The notes under the pieces are model-generated. The model had not been told where the DNA came from and made no database searches. It saw only the letters and a program-made list of their open reading frames with translations. A stretch of 64,000 nucleotides of DNA. Source: JBCBDX01 sp038529265 (GTDB taxonomy: Bacteria; Pseudomonadota; Alphaproteobacteria; Rhizobiales; Rhizobiaceae). A program made the position numbers and the translations under genes. The number at the start of each line of letters is the position of its first letter. Positions within the stretch are counted from its first letter, which is position 1. Positions 32,665-42,275 of this stretch are shown piece by piece. Location: positions 1 to 64,000 of the forward strand of contig JBCBDX010000002.1 in NCBI GenBank assembly GCA_038529265.1. The letters run 5' to 3'.

Positions 32665-33342
32665 ATGTCTGAGGCGAGCGGCGCCAAGGCGGTATTGCCA
32701 GTCGATGTAATTTCCGACGTGATGTGCCCGTGGTGCCTGATCGGAAAACGCCGTTTGGAAGCGGCCGCGGCGACGGTTGCTGACGAAATCGCGTTGGAAG
32801 TGAACTGGCGTCCTTTTCAACTCGACGCGACGTTGCCTGATGAGGGCCTTGATAGGAAAACCTATCTAGAAAACAAGTTTGGTGGCCCGGAGCGCGCAAA
32901 GGAAATCTACAGCCATATTGAGCAGACGGGGATGCAAGAAGGCATTGAATTCGCGTTTGCGAGTATCGCTGTATCGCCAAACACGCTAAACGCGCATCGA
33001 TTGGTTCGGTTCGCCGGCGAGGCAAGCTTGGAAGCACAGAATGCAGTCGTTGAGGCACTATTTAACGGGTTCTTTTTAGAAGGTGCTCATATTGGTGACT
33101 TGGACGTTCTAGCGGAAATTGCTACCAAATCAGGCATGGACCGCGTAGCCACGCTAGGCCGTTTGGCGTCCGATGAAGCGCGCGCAGAAACGGAAGCTGA
33201 AGTGGCCCGTGCCAGTCAGATGGGTGTGACCGGCGTGCCATGCTTCATCTTTGACCGGAAAATTGCTGTCATGGGGGCGCATCCCGCAGACCATCTTGTT
33301 GAAGCCATGCGGGAAGCTTTGCGTCAAAGAACGCTATCTTGA
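32665..33342 (+). CDS. DsbA-family (FrnE-like) thiol oxidoreductase
   Basis: A protein of 225 residues with thioredoxin-fold insertion of the DsbA/FrnE type. SDVMCPWCLIGKRRLEAA holds a CPWC active site, and GVTGVPCFIFDRKIAV contains the cis-proline loop. The central helical segment is as in FrnE and 2-hydroxychromene-2-carboxylate isomerase-like proteins. There is no signal peptide, so it is cytoplasmic. ATG 32665 follows the SBP gene by eight bases, suggesting a shared transcript. Confidence 0.8.
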   Translation: MSEASGAKAVLPVDVISDVMCPWCLIGKRRLEAAAATVADEIALEVNWRPFQLDATLPDEGLDRKTYLENKFGGPERAKEIYSHIEQTGMQEGIEFAFASIAVSPNTLNAHRLVRFAGEASLEAQNAVVEALFNGFFLEGAHIGDLDVLAEIATKSGMDRVATLGRLASDEARAETEAEVARASQMGVTGVPCFIFDRKIAVMGAHPADHLVEAMREALRQRTLS

Positions 33343-33351
33343 TTTGATATG

Positions 33352-33699
33352 CTAGTGCGCTGTCATTTCGCGCGTTGTGTATCGCCCGGACTCAGCACTC
33401 CAATCAAACATCTCTTCAATTTGAGTGTGTCTCAATGGGCCGCTGTCAGCATCTGCAAGAAGGTTCTGTTCTGAAACGTAAGCGACATATTCAGTCTCAT
33501 CATTCTCCGCGAGGAGATGATAAAACGGCTGATCTTTGCGTGGACGGATTTCTTCGGGAATGGCTTGATACCATTCTTCTGTATTATCAAATTCGGGATC
33601 GATATCGAAAACAACACCGCGAAATGGAAAGAGTCGATGTCGCACGACATCGCCAATCCCGAACTTGGTGGAAACCGATTTTGCGTCAGAATATTTCAT
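33352..33699 (-). CDS. hspQ: Heat-shock protein HspQ / YccV-like
   Basis: A protein of 115 residues with the HspQ pattern: FGIGDVVRHRLFPFRGVVFDIDPEF, EEWYQAIPEEIRPRKDQPFYHLLAEN and YVAYVSEQNL. In enteric bacteria HspQ is a hemimethylated-DNA-binding protein and Lon specificity enhancer. ATG 33699 starts it; the upstream open frame is non-family sequence. It is convergent with the DsbA-like gene with a nine-base gap. Confidence 0.85.
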   Translation of the reverse strand: MKYSDAKSVSTKFGIGDVVRHRLFPFRGVVFDIDPEFDNTEEWYQAIPEEIRPRKDQPFYHLLAENDETEYVAYVSEQNLLADADSGPLRHTQIEEMFDWSAESGRYTTREMTAH

Positions 33700-33791
33700 G
33701 GCTCTAATGTGTAGCGTTTGATTTCCAAGTTCAAGTCCTTGCAGGTTTGATCTACTGGCGCTAACGCGCTGACAAACAAGGGAAATGAACT

Positions 33792-34754
33792 TTGCAAGTA
33801 CTCGGGCTCGTCCTGCCGTTTTTTGGGCTGATTGCGATTGGTTATGCTGCCGCTCGCATCTTGCGCACGCCTGCTGAGGGCCTGGCATGGATGAATACCT
33901 TCATCGTCTATATCGCGCTGCCTGCGCTGTTCTTCAATTTATTGGCGCGCACGCCTGTTGAACAGCTCACTCAATGGCGGTTCATCATCGCAACCACGCT
34001 GACAACATTCATCATCTTCGCGGTCGCCTTTGTAATCGCCGTGCTGCGCAATGGCGGCAAAGTGCCCGAAAGCACCGTCATGGGTTTGGGCGCAGCTTAT
34101 GGTAACATAGGCTACATGGGGCCAGGTCTTGCCTTGTTGGCTTTTGGCGAAGCCGCGATAGTGCCTGTTGCGCTTGTCTTCTGCTTCGATAACACTTTGC
34201 ACTTCATTCTCGCGCCCTTGTTCATGGCTTTGTCTGGCAAAGATGGTGACGGACCCTCTGGTTTTCGCCTTGCGTTAGACGTCTTGCGCAAAATCGTGAC
34301 GCATCCATTTATAATGGCGACCATCATCGGCATTTTAGCTGCCGTTTTTGAGCTTAGGCCCCCACAAGCAGCGCAAACGCTTATTGATTATTTGGCCAAT
34401 GCCGCAGCGCCTTGCGCACTCTTTGCAATGGGCGTCACCTTGGGTCTTCGGCCGTTAAAACGTGTCCCACCAGAAGCGGTCTATATCACTTTGCTAAAGT
34501 TGGTGGGCGCACCGTTGTTGGCCTACATTATTGTATCGCGGGCAGGAGATTTTCCGGACGTATGGATTTACGCAGCCGTACTTCTGGCTGGGCTGCCGAC
34601 TGCGACAAACGTGTTTGTTATCGCGCAACAGTATGATGTGTGGGTGGAGCGCGCATCTGCCATCGTGCTGATAACTACGGTGGGTTCTGTGTTCACTGTG
34701 ACCACTCTGCTCTACTTGATGACAAACAACATATTGCCGCCAGACCTGTTCTAG
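33792..34754 (+). CDS. AEC (auxin efflux carrier)-family transporter
   Basis: A protein of 320 residues with about ten membrane helices. The family pattern includes LPFFGLIAIGYAAARIL, NTFIVYIALPALFFNLLA and the conserved GAAYGNIGYMGPGLALLAFG of the first repeat, and GLPTATNVFVIAQQYDVW in the second. Members carry organic acids, such as malate or malonate, across the inner membrane. The TTG start at 33792 is supported by AAGGGA eight bases upstream. The stop overlaps the UbiH-like gene on the other strand by four bases. Confidence 0.85.
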   Translation: MQVLGLVLPFFGLIAIGYAAARILRTPAEGLAWMNTFIVYIALPALFFNLLARTPVEQLTQWRFIIATTLTTFIIFAVAFVIAVLRNGGKVPESTVMGLGAAYGNIGYMGPGLALLAFGEAAIVPVALVFCFDNTLHFILAPLFMALSGKDGDGPSGFRLALDVLRKIVTHPFIMATIIGILAAVFELRPPQAAQTLIDYLANAAAPCALFAMGVTLGLRPLKRVPPEAVYITLLKLVGAPLLAYIIVSRAGDFPDVWIYAAVLLAGLPTATNVFVIAQQYDVWVERASAIVLITTVGSVFTVTTLLYLMTNNILPPDLF

Positions 34755-35953
34755 CTGAAAAGGCCGCGCAGCCCGCCACCCGGTCTAATACCCTCACGCA
34801 TAAAAAACGTTCGCATTGGCGCGATGTTTTTCAACGCGCTCAAACCCACGGCCCTAACTGCCTGTACGGGTAGAAAGTCCGTCAAAAGAGAACGGTTGAG
34901 TGCATCGACCGCTCCCGTCCGCAAATAAACGTCGGCGCGACGGCGCCTGTCATATGCGCTCGTGGTTTTCCGCCCTCCGGGATCTTCATCTTTTATGTAT
35001 GCATCGGCCAAAACTCTTCCCAGATCATCTATGTCGCGGAAGCCAAGGTTGAGACCTTGCGCGCCGATCGGCGGAAATGAATGAGCCGCGTGCCCGACCA
35101 GCATGACGCGTCCATCACCAAAGCGATGTGATACACTCGAAGATAACGGCCAAGCCTGAAGCGTGGCAGGATTATCTATCTTTCCGAGCGTATGTTGAAG
35201 ATTTTTCTCGATCAGGGTGCAGAGATCTTCTGTGCTCATTCCCGTCAATTCAGAAACGCGATCCGGTTCAACAACCCAGACTAAGCTAGATCGATTTCCA
35301 GGCAGTGGCACCTGCGTGAACGGGCCTTGGGAAGTGTGAAACTCAGCTGACACACCATTATGCGGCCGTTCGTGATCGAAGGCGGTAACGAGGGCCGTTT
35401 GCGGATAATCCCATTTGCGTACACCAATGTCGGCAGCATTACGCACAAGCGAGTTAGCACCATCGGCGCCGATCACCAGCTTTGCGTGTACGTTGGTGCC
35501 ATCGGAGAGTGTGGCGGTCACTTGATCATCATCAAATGCCACAGCGGAAACCATTGCATTATGGGTCGATATGTTCTCTTGGTTTTCTACTGCAGAACGC
35601 AGAGAACGGCTTAGAACGCGATTGGGAATATTGAAACCGAATTGCGCTTCTCCGGTTTCCGAAGCTTTGAAGTCGACGCTGGGTGCACGGAACAGTCGGC
35701 CGGTGTCGTCAATGATTCTTAGCACATTGAGCGGGGCTGTATGCTCTTCGATCACCACCCAAACACCCATGTCTTTGAGTAGACCGATGGCTGGCATCAT
35801 CAACGCTGTTGTTCGCGCGTCGCTGTCAACATGTGTTTCGTCAGGCGCCGCTATGGAAACCATGTAACCTGCTGCGTGCGCTTCTAAAGCTGCCGCAAAC
35901 GCAGTCGGCCCGGCGCCAGCCACTAATATATCAGTTGTTACAGTCTCGCTCAT
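34751..35953 (-). CDS. UbiH/UbiF/Coq6-family FAD monooxygenase
   Basis: A protein of 400 residues with class A flavoprotein hydroxylase motifs. The N-terminal Rossmann site is ILVAGAGPTAFAAALEA, the second FAD motif is LVIGADGANSLVRN, and LVGHAAHSFPPIGAQGLNLGFRDIDDL holds the GD-like third motif. It probably hydroxylates an intermediate in ubiquinone synthesis. In the first motif Ala replaces the usual third glycine (GAGPTA), a common variation in this group. ATG 35953 is chosen over 35971 to match the family start. Confidence 0.85.
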   Translation of the reverse strand: MSETVTTDILVAGAGPTAFAAALEAHAAGYMVSIAAPDETHVDSDARTTALMMPAIGLLKDMGVWVVIEEHTAPLNVLRIIDDTGRLFRAPSVDFKASETGEAQFGFNIPNRVLSRSLRSAVENQENISTHNAMVSAVAFDDDQVTATLSDGTNVHAKLVIGADGANSLVRNAADIGVRKWDYPQTALVTAFDHERPHNGVSAEFHTSQGPFTQVPLPGNRSSLVWVVEPDRVSELTGMSTEDLCTLIEKNLQHTLGKIDNPATLQAWPLSSSVSHRFGDGRVMLVGHAAHSFPPIGAQGLNLGFRDIDDLGRVLADAYIKDEDPGGRKTTSAYDRRRRADVYLRTGAVDALNRSLLTDFLPVQAVRAVGLSALKNIAPMRTFFMREGIRPGGGLRGLFS

Positions 35954-36112
35954 GGAAGGAGAGATGGGCATGTTTAAAGGGCTTGTCTACGGTCCTGTTG
36001 ACGCATGTGTCATGAAAAGACCGACCAAAGTCCCAAGGTTTGTTGGATTTGCCTCTTGCACCGCACAACAGTGACGTTACGGTCGCATGAGTACCTGCGG
36101 ATTGAACCTGCG

Positions 36113-37663
36113 ATGCCTAACCTGCTGAGTGTCCGGCAAATTACCAAAACTTTTGGGCCTCTCAAGGCCAATGACAGCGTGGAACTGGACGTTACGGAAG
36201 GCGAAATTCACGCACTACTGGGCGAAAACGGCGCCGGGAAATCAACTCTCGTCAAAATGCTATTCGGTAGCCTCCAGCCTGACAGTGGAGCAATTGTTTG
36301 GCGTGATGAGTCCGTGACCATCAAAAACCCGTCAGCGGCCCGCGCGTTGGGTATTGGCATGGTTCATCAGCATTTTTCGCTTTTTGATTCGTTAACTGTT
36401 GCTGAAAATATCGCTTTGTCTCTGGACGATGCCGGGCCCCTTAAAGACATAGCGCAAAAAGCAGAGAAACTTGGCAAAGCCTATGGTCTGGAGATCAATC
36501 CGCGTGCGTTGGTAGGCGACCTGTCTGTCGGCGAGCGACAACGCGTCGAGATTATCCGCTGCCTGCTTCAAAAGCCTGATCTTATCATTCTCGACGAGCC
36601 GACTTCCGTTCTAACGCCGCAAGAAGCCGAGCGACTTTTCGAAACGCTTCACCAGTTACAGGGTGAGGGTAAAGCCATTCTCTACATCTCTCACCGCTTG
36701 GAAGAGGTGAAACTTCTGTGCGATCGAGCAACAATTCTGCGACATGGCAAAGTTGTTGCGCGCTGCGATCCAAAGCAAGAGACTGCCAAGTCTCTTGCTG
36801 CCATGATGGTGGGCAGCGATGTTCAAGATGTAGAACACCGCACCAATGCCAAAAACGATTGGAAGGAAGAGCCTATCGTTCTTGCAGTACAAGGCCTGTC
36901 ACAACCTTCGCTAGACCCTTTTTCGACGGCGCTGAAAGATATCAATATTCGGCTGCGCGCCGGACAAATTCTCGGCATTGCAGGTGTGGCAGGCAACGGC
37001 CAATCAGAATTGTTTGATGCGCTTTCGGGAGAAGCAACCCAAAGCCAGCCGGCCGTTATCGAGATAGCAGGCCAGGCGGCTGGAGACTTGGGACCAAATG
37101 GCAGACGGAAATTGGGAGCAGCTTTTGCACCTGAAGAACGTATGGGGCATGCCGCAGTGGGTCATATGCCTTTAAGCGAGAACGTGTTTTTGAGCCGCCA
37201 TGCTTCTGATGCTTCAGCCTACAAGAGTGGTGGTGTGTTGGGCATGATCCGACAAAGTGCGCTTATCAAGACACTTTCACGCATTGTTTCGGCCATGGAT
37301 GTGAGAAAATCCGGCGATGACCCCTATGCTGCAACACTATCAGGCGGTAATCTGCAGAAACTGGTGCTGGGCCGCGAGTTTGATCGCAAGCCACGCGTGT
37401 TGATTTTCAATCAACCAACTTGGGGCGTAGATGCGGGCGCTGCCGCCCGTATTCGCCAGACCATCATTGATGCTGCCGAGCGGGGTGCGGCCGCATTGGT
37501 TATCAGTCAGGACCTGGATGAGTTGTTTGAAATCAGCACCAGCATCGCTGTCATGCACGATGGCCATTTGAGTTCACCAATAGACACCGCGATCGCCACC
37601 AGAAATCAAATTGGCCTCCTAATGGGCGGTGCCGACGTGGAAATCGTTGGAGAAGCAGCATGA
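36113..37663 (+). CDS. BMP-type nucleoside/sugar ABC transporter ATP-binding protein
   Basis: A protein of 516 residues with two ABC domains like RbsA/NupA. Domain 1 has GENGAGKSTLVKMLF, LSVGERQRVEIIRC and LIILDEPTSVLTP. Domain 2 has a degenerate Walker A (GVAGNGQSELFDALSG), LSGGNLQKLVLGREF and TWGVDAG. ATG 36113 was chosen because the upstream extension has no family similarity. It starts an operon with two permeases and a BMP solute-binding protein, with ATGA overlaps between the first three genes. Confidence 0.9.
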   Translation: MPNLLSVRQITKTFGPLKANDSVELDVTEGEIHALLGENGAGKSTLVKMLFGSLQPDSGAIVWRDESVTIKNPSAARALGIGMVHQHFSLFDSLTVAENIALSLDDAGPLKDIAQKAEKLGKAYGLEINPRALVGDLSVGERQRVEIIRCLLQKPDLIILDEPTSVLTPQEAERLFETLHQLQGEGKAILYISHRLEEVKLLCDRATILRHGKVVARCDPKQETAKSLAAMMVGSDVQDVEHRTNAKNDWKEEPIVLAVQGLSQPSLDPFSTALKDINIRLRAGQILGIAGVAGNGQSELFDALSGEATQSQPAVIEIAGQAAGDLGPNGRRKLGAAFAPEERMGHAAVGHMPLSENVFLSRHASDASAYKSGGVLGMIRQSALIKTLSRIVSAMDVRKSGDDPYAATLSGGNLQKLVLGREFDRKPRVLIFNQPTWGVDAGAAARIRQTIIDAAERGAAALVISQDLDELFEISTSIAVMHDGHLSSPIDTAIATRNQIGLLMGGADVEIVGEAA

Positions 37664-38763
37664 TTCGACTGACCCTCGAACAGCGACAAACTCGAATACC
37701 CATGCTGGGTGTGATTTCCCCACTGCTGGCGCTTGCAATGACGTTAACGATTGGCGCCTTAATGTTTGCAGCGCTCGGAAAACCACCGATCAGTGCATTG
37801 TACATATATTTCATCGAGCCGCTCACTGAGATCTGGTCAATTCATGAACTATTGATCAAAGCCGCGCCACTGATCCTAATAGCTGTTGGTCTCGCTGTAT
37901 GTTTCTCCTCCAATAATTGGAATATTGGCGCTGAAGGACAGTTTGTCATGGGCGCAGTTGCCGGATCAGCTTTGCCCGTTTTGATGCCAGTGCTAATGGG
38001 CCCCCTTGTTCTTCCCATGATGCTTCTCATGGGAATGATCGGCGGTGCTGCCTATGCCGCAATTCCCGCGCTATTAAAGGCGCGCTTCCACACCAACGAA
38101 ATCCTGACCAGCCTGATGCTCGTTTATGTGGCACAGCTTTTTCTCGATTGGATCGTTCGCGGACCTTGGCGAAATCCGGAAGGGTTTAACTTCCCCGAAA
38201 CGCGATCATTTCACGCAGACGCGATTTTGCCGGAAATCGCCAGCGCATCCGGCCGAGCACACTTTGGATTTGTCTTCGCGATTATCGCCGCGATTGCCAT
38301 TTGGTTCATGATGAGCCGCACCATGAAAGGTTTTGAAATACGGGTGCTGGGTCAAAGCCCCCGGGCGGGGCGCTTTGCTGGATTCTCTCAACGGAAAATG
38401 GTGTTTTTTGCGTTTTTACTATCGGGCGGACTGGCAGGTTTGGCTGGTATTTCTGAAGTATCAGGCGCCATTGGACAGCTACGCCCAACCATCTCGCCTG
38501 GTTATGGCTTTACCGCGATCATCGTTGCATTCCTTGGGCGACTTAATCCACTTGGAATTATCGCAGCGGGCCTCATTCTTGCGCTATCCTACCTTGGTGG
38601 TGAAGCTGCACAAATCTCGTTGGGTGTTTCCGACAAGGTTGCCGCCGTTTTCCAAGGTCTCATCCTGTTTTCTGTTCTAAGCTGTGACACGCTGATCAAC
38701 TTCAAAATCAAACTGATGCGTGTTGGTGCGGCTATGCCTGCGATGGTGAGAGGCTCATCATGA
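37660..38763 (+). CDS. ABC transporter permease (BMP-associated, first)
   Basis: A protein of 367 residues with about ten membrane helices of the BPD_transp_2 family. It has FSSNNWNIGAEGQFVMGAVAG near the start and the cytoplasmic helix loop RVLGQSPRAGRFAGFSQ, ending ALSYLGGEAAQISLGVSDKVAAVFQGLILF. It forms the membrane channel with the following permease. It overlaps both neighbours by four bases. Confidence 0.9.
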   Translation: MIRLTLEQRQTRIPMLGVISPLLALAMTLTIGALMFAALGKPPISALYIYFIEPLTEIWSIHELLIKAAPLILIAVGLAVCFSSNNWNIGAEGQFVMGAVAGSALPVLMPVLMGPLVLPMMLLMGMIGGAAYAAIPALLKARFHTNEILTSLMLVYVAQLFLDWIVRGPWRNPEGFNFPETRSFHADAILPEIASASGRAHFGFVFAIIAAIAIWFMMSRTMKGFEIRVLGQSPRAGRFAGFSQRKMVFFAFLLSGGLAGLAGISEVSGAIGQLRPTISPGYGFTAIIVAFLGRLNPLGIIAAGLILALSYLGGEAAQISLGVSDKVAAVFQGLILFSVLSCDTLINFKIKLMRVGAAMPAMVRGSS

Positions 38764-39686
38764 ACCCGGCAATGATTGAAGCGATCCTTTTAACAACGAT
38801 GACAGCAGCAACGCCATTGTTACTGGCAGCATTAGGGGAATTGGTTGTCGAACGATCTGGCGTTCTTAACCTGGGTGTCGAGGGCATGATGATCATTGGT
38901 GCCGTCTCCGGATTTGCTGCGGCCCAAGTCGCTGGCTCTGCATGGGCAGGTGTATTTTTTGCACCGGTATGTGGCGCGCTTTTCTCGCTTTTATTCGCTT
39001 TTCTGACGGTCACTCTCGCGACCAACCAGGTAGCAACTGGGTTGTCTTTGACTTTGCTGGGCTTGGGTGTATCCGGAATGGCTGGAGAAGCCTTTATCGG
39101 ACTACCTGGTGCTAAACTGGAAGCGATCAGCATTCCGGTTCTGACCGAAATCCCTTACATTGGTGAAGTTCTGTTCGGTCAGGATCCGATCTTTTATATC
39201 TCAATCGCGCTGCTTGTCGGCGTGAGTTGGTTTATCTTTAGAACCAGAGCCGGACTGACGCTACGCTCTGTCGGTGATAATCATCTTTCCGCGCACGCAC
39301 TTGGCATCAACGTGGCGCGCGTGCGTTATCTCTCGATTATGTTTGGTGGCGCGTGTGCAGGTCTCGCAGGGGCTCATTTATCGCTGGTTTACACACCACA
39401 ATGGACCGAGAACATGACCGCGGGGCGCGGCTGGATAGCGTTGGCGCTTGTTGTGTTTGCATCATGGCTGCCGTGGCGGGTTCTGGCAGGTGCGTATCTG
39501 TTTGGCGGCATCACTATTTTGCAATTTCATGCGCAGGCCCAAGGCATTGCCATACCGTCTCAGTTTTTATCTGCACTGCCCTATGTAGCAACCATTATCG
39601 TACTGGTCTTGATTTCCGCGAACAGGCGGATGACGATGAAAAACACGCCGGCCATGTTGGGCAAACCTTTTGTGCCGGACACGTAA
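38760..39686 (+). CDS. ABC transporter permease (BMP-associated, second)
   Basis: A protein of 308 residues with about eight membrane helices. The start LLAALGELVVERSGVLNLGVEGMMIIGAVSG and loop RSVGDNHLSAHALGINVARVRYLSIMFGGACAGLAGAHLSL (key residues R.VG.N..A....GI.V...R) are typical of the partner permease in BMP systems. Membrane passage of purine nucleosides or related sugars is likely for the family; the exact substrate is not evident. Confidence 0.9.
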   Translation: MNPAMIEAILLTTMTAATPLLLAALGELVVERSGVLNLGVEGMMIIGAVSGFAAAQVAGSAWAGVFFAPVCGALFSLLFAFLTVTLATNQVATGLSLTLLGLGVSGMAGEAFIGLPGAKLEAISIPVLTEIPYIGEVLFGQDPIFYISIALLVGVSWFIFRTRAGLTLRSVGDNHLSAHALGINVARVRYLSIMFGGACAGLAGAHLSLVYTPQWTENMTAGRGWIALALVVFASWLPWRVLAGAYLFGGITILQFHAQAQGIAIPSQFLSALPYVATIIVLVLISANRRMTMKNTPAMLGKPFVPDT

Positions 39687-39777
39687 TTTGGGAAAGTTGA
39701 ATAACGGGATACGCCAAAGCACAAGAACAGCTTTCCAGAAAATTGAAACCGTTCCAACGCCAGGGAGTGAAAGGAAT

Positions 39778-40851
39778 ATGAAAAAACTGACTGCAACACT
39801 TTTAGGGGCCGCTGCTGCGATCGCTGTATCCATGCAAGGCGCGGCTGCCGCAGATGCCAAGGCGTGCTTTATCTATGTTGGTCCTATTGGTGACTATGGC
39901 TGGAGCTATCAGCACCACCAGGGCCTGCTGGACGTAGAGAAGGCGTTCGGGGATCGTGTCGAGACTGCGTATCTGGAAAGTGTACCAGAGGGCGCAGACG
40001 CCGAGCGGGCCATTGAGCGCTTTGCGCGCTCAGGATGTAACATCATCTTCACCACTTCTTTTGGTTATATGGACGCAACCAACAAGGTTGCCGCCAAGTT
40101 TCCTGACGTGAAGTTTGAGCATGCAACCGGCTATAAGCGCGAAAGCGACAACGTTACAACGTTCAACTCCAAATTCTATCAGGGTCGCTACATCCAAGGT
40201 CAAATCGCGGCGAGCATCTCTGAAACAGGTGTTGCGGGCTACATTGCATCTTTTCCGATCCCAGAAGTGGTTCGTGGCATCAACTCCTTCATCCTTGGCG
40301 CACAGTCAGTAAACCCGGACTTTTCGCTCAAAGTCGTTTGGGTGAACACATGGTTTGATCCGGGCAAGGAAGCTGACGCAGCCAAGGCGCTGATCGATCA
40401 GGGCGTCGATATCGTGACGCAGCACACCGATTCCACAGCTGCCATGCAGGTTGCGGAAGAGCGTGGCATCAAAGCCTTTGGTCAAGCCTCTGATATGCAA
40501 GCTTTTGGCGAAAACACTCAGCTGACGTCCATCATTGACGATTGGGGGCCTTACTACGTTGAGCGCGTGGGCGCGGTTCTCGATGGTACATGGGATCAGC
40601 AGGATGTCTGGGGCGGGATGATTGAAGGTCATGTTGCCATGGCACCATACCGGAACATGCCGTACGACGTCGCAGCCAAAGCAAAAATCACCGAACGCGA
40701 CATCATGATCGGTCGTTTGGAGCCATTTACCGGCCCTATCATGAAACAGGACGGTACAGAGTGGCTGGCGGAAGGCGAGACAGCATCAATCGGCGAACTG
40801 CTCGGCATGAACTTTTATGTTCAGGGCGTTGACGACCAACTGCCGCAATAA
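39778..40851 (+). CDS. BMP-family periplasmic substrate-binding protein
   Basis: A protein of 357 residues with a signal peptide (LTATLLGAAAAIAVSMQGAAAA, cleaved before DAKAC). The core has IYVGPIGDYGWSYQHHQG, RFARSGCNIIFTTSFGYMD, and VDIVTQHTDSTAAMQVAEERG, matching the Bmp/basic membrane protein family that binds nucleosides or similar solutes. It follows the permease by 91 bases and ends at a strong terminator. The final gene in this four-gene importer. Confidence 0.9.
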   Translation: MKKLTATLLGAAAAIAVSMQGAAAADAKACFIYVGPIGDYGWSYQHHQGLLDVEKAFGDRVETAYLESVPEGADAERAIERFARSGCNIIFTTSFGYMDATNKVAAKFPDVKFEHATGYKRESDNVTTFNSKFYQGRYIQGQIAASISETGVAGYIASFPIPEVVRGINSFILGAQSVNPDFSLKVVWVNTWFDPGKEADAAKALIDQGVDIVTQHTDSTAAMQVAEERGIKAFGQASDMQAFGENTQLTSIIDDWGPYYVERVGAVLDGTWDQQDVWGGMIEGHVAMAPYRNMPYDVAAKAKITERDIMIGRLEPFTGPIMKQDGTEWLAEGETASIGELLGMNFYVQGVDDQLPQ

Positions 40852-40873
40852 GACAAGTTTCGGATACTTGGGG

Positions 40874-40901
40874 AAGGGCGCATAACGCGCCCTTTTTTAT
40901 T
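40874..40901 (+). terminator. Rho-independent terminator of the BMP transporter operon
   Basis: AAGGGCGC at 40874-40881 pairs with GCGCCCTT at 40887-40894 around an ATAAC loop, followed by more T. It lies at the end of the transporter operon and next to the stop of the converging GT87-like gene. Confidence 0.85.
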
Positions 40902-42183
40902 GAGCGGGTACCGCGCGATTACCTTCAGATACCGGGATGATTGTTCGACCCAGTGCGCGTCTTGCAAAAGAAGCAAAAACCAGAAGCACGATCCACGGAG
41001 CTAATGAATAGCCTTCGGTCATGGTCAAAAGAACGGTCAGTGGCAAGAAAAATCCAGCAATAAGGCTGTTGCGCTCAATACCGTCCATCTCCTGCCAAGC
41101 AACTACCGACACAAAAAACGCCGCTGCTGGCGCGAGCAGATAAAGATCATAGTTCAGCCCAAACGGCGTCACAATCAGTGCGCCGCTCATAATCAACGCG
41201 CACCGGAGCCCGTGCGAAACACCTGAGTTCGGACGCCACACGCGCCAAATGACATAGACTACGCCAAGCGTAATGAGCACATGGGCGGTCATTGACACGC
41301 CGTGAGCCCAGTCAAACGCACGTAGTCCTGAATAGACAGAAATCATCTTGGCAAAGCCGACAGAGCCGTGTTCGAGCACATCCGTTGCAGCCTGTGTTTG
41401 GGCCAAAAACGCCGACCAGACGTCTACGCCCAAGACAAGTGCGCTTGTGGCTACCAAAGTGAGCGTGGTTATGGCGGCTGAAAAAATGGTGCGCCATTGC
41501 CCGGCAGCCAATAAGGCAACCGGTATCAAGACACCCAGTTGCGGCTTGAAAGTCAAAACCCCGAAAAACACCCCGGCCAAAACCGGGCGCGATGGTAGCA
41601 GGTAGAGACCTGTCGCGAACAATCCCGCTGTCAAAAAAGCATTCTGGCCATGCGAGATATTCAAGAACGCCGCTGGAAACGCGATAGCGAGTAGCAACGC
41701 AAGCTTGGCGTTACCGGTGATCTTCACCATCACCCAAGCAACTAGAGCAAAGGTGACTGCAAGCCAAATGATCAGTGCAACAGAGAAAGACAGTCCACCC
41801 AATGGCAATAGCATTAACTGAAAATGCGGCGGGTAGAAGAAGGCGAAAAAGCCACCTTCAGGAAACAGCGCCTGCTGGATCGGCTCAAAAGTCTCGCGGG
41901 CATAAGCAACGGTCGGGTCTGCAACCAGCGCCTCGCGCGCCGCAACCCAAAAGCTGACAAAGTCACTACCGAACGGATTGCCGTTAGGCAGCAAGCCATC
42001 ATTGCCTGTCAGCACATAAGCTGTGGCGGCGGCCAGCATACCAACGAGGATCAGCGGATAGACTTTGAGCCGCTCTTCATCGACCCAAGAAGCGTTGACC
42101 AACGAGTTCAGCACAAAAAGCACTCCCAATTCGTTAGATACAACTAGCAGGACAACCTTTAGAAAGTGATTACGTTGGCTCAA
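40897..42183 (-). CDS. GT87-family (DUF2029) polyprenol-linked glycosyltransferase-like membrane protein
   Basis: A protein of 428 residues with about ten membrane helices. The early periplasmic loop has GSDFVSFWVAAREALVADPTVAYA and FFYPPHFQLMLLPLG, which is the conserved DUF2029/GT87 pattern with an aspartate in the first loop. Relatives are lipid-linked-sugar mannosyl- or arabinosyltransferases. The acceptor and donor here are unknown, and the gene stands alone between two operons. Confidence 0.7.
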   Translation of the reverse strand: MSQRNHFLKVVLLVVSNELGVLFVLNSLVNASWVDEERLKVYPLILVGMLAAATAYVLTGNDGLLPNGNPFGSDFVSFWVAAREALVADPTVAYARETFEPIQQALFPEGGFFAFFYPPHFQLMLLPLGGLSFSVALIIWLAVTFALVAWVMVKITGNAKLALLLAIAFPAAFLNISHGQNAFLTAGLFATGLYLLPSRPVLAGVFFGVLTFKPQLGVLIPVALLAAGQWRTIFSAAITTLTLVATSALVLGVDVWSAFLAQTQAATDVLEHGSVGFAKMISVYSGLRAFDWAHGVSMTAHVLITLGVVYVIWRVWRPNSGVSHGLRCALIMSGALIVTPFGLNYDLYLLAPAAAFFVSVVAWQEMDGIERNSLIAGFFLPLTVLLTMTEGYSLAPWIVLLVFASFARRALGRTIIPVSEGNRAVPAQ

Positions 42184-42275
42184 ACGTACAAAATTGCGAC
42201 CTCTCCTTGCCGCAGATCAGGTTCGTTTATGCCGCTTACTCTGCCATAAATACGGGAAGGGAGGAGTCGCCACCG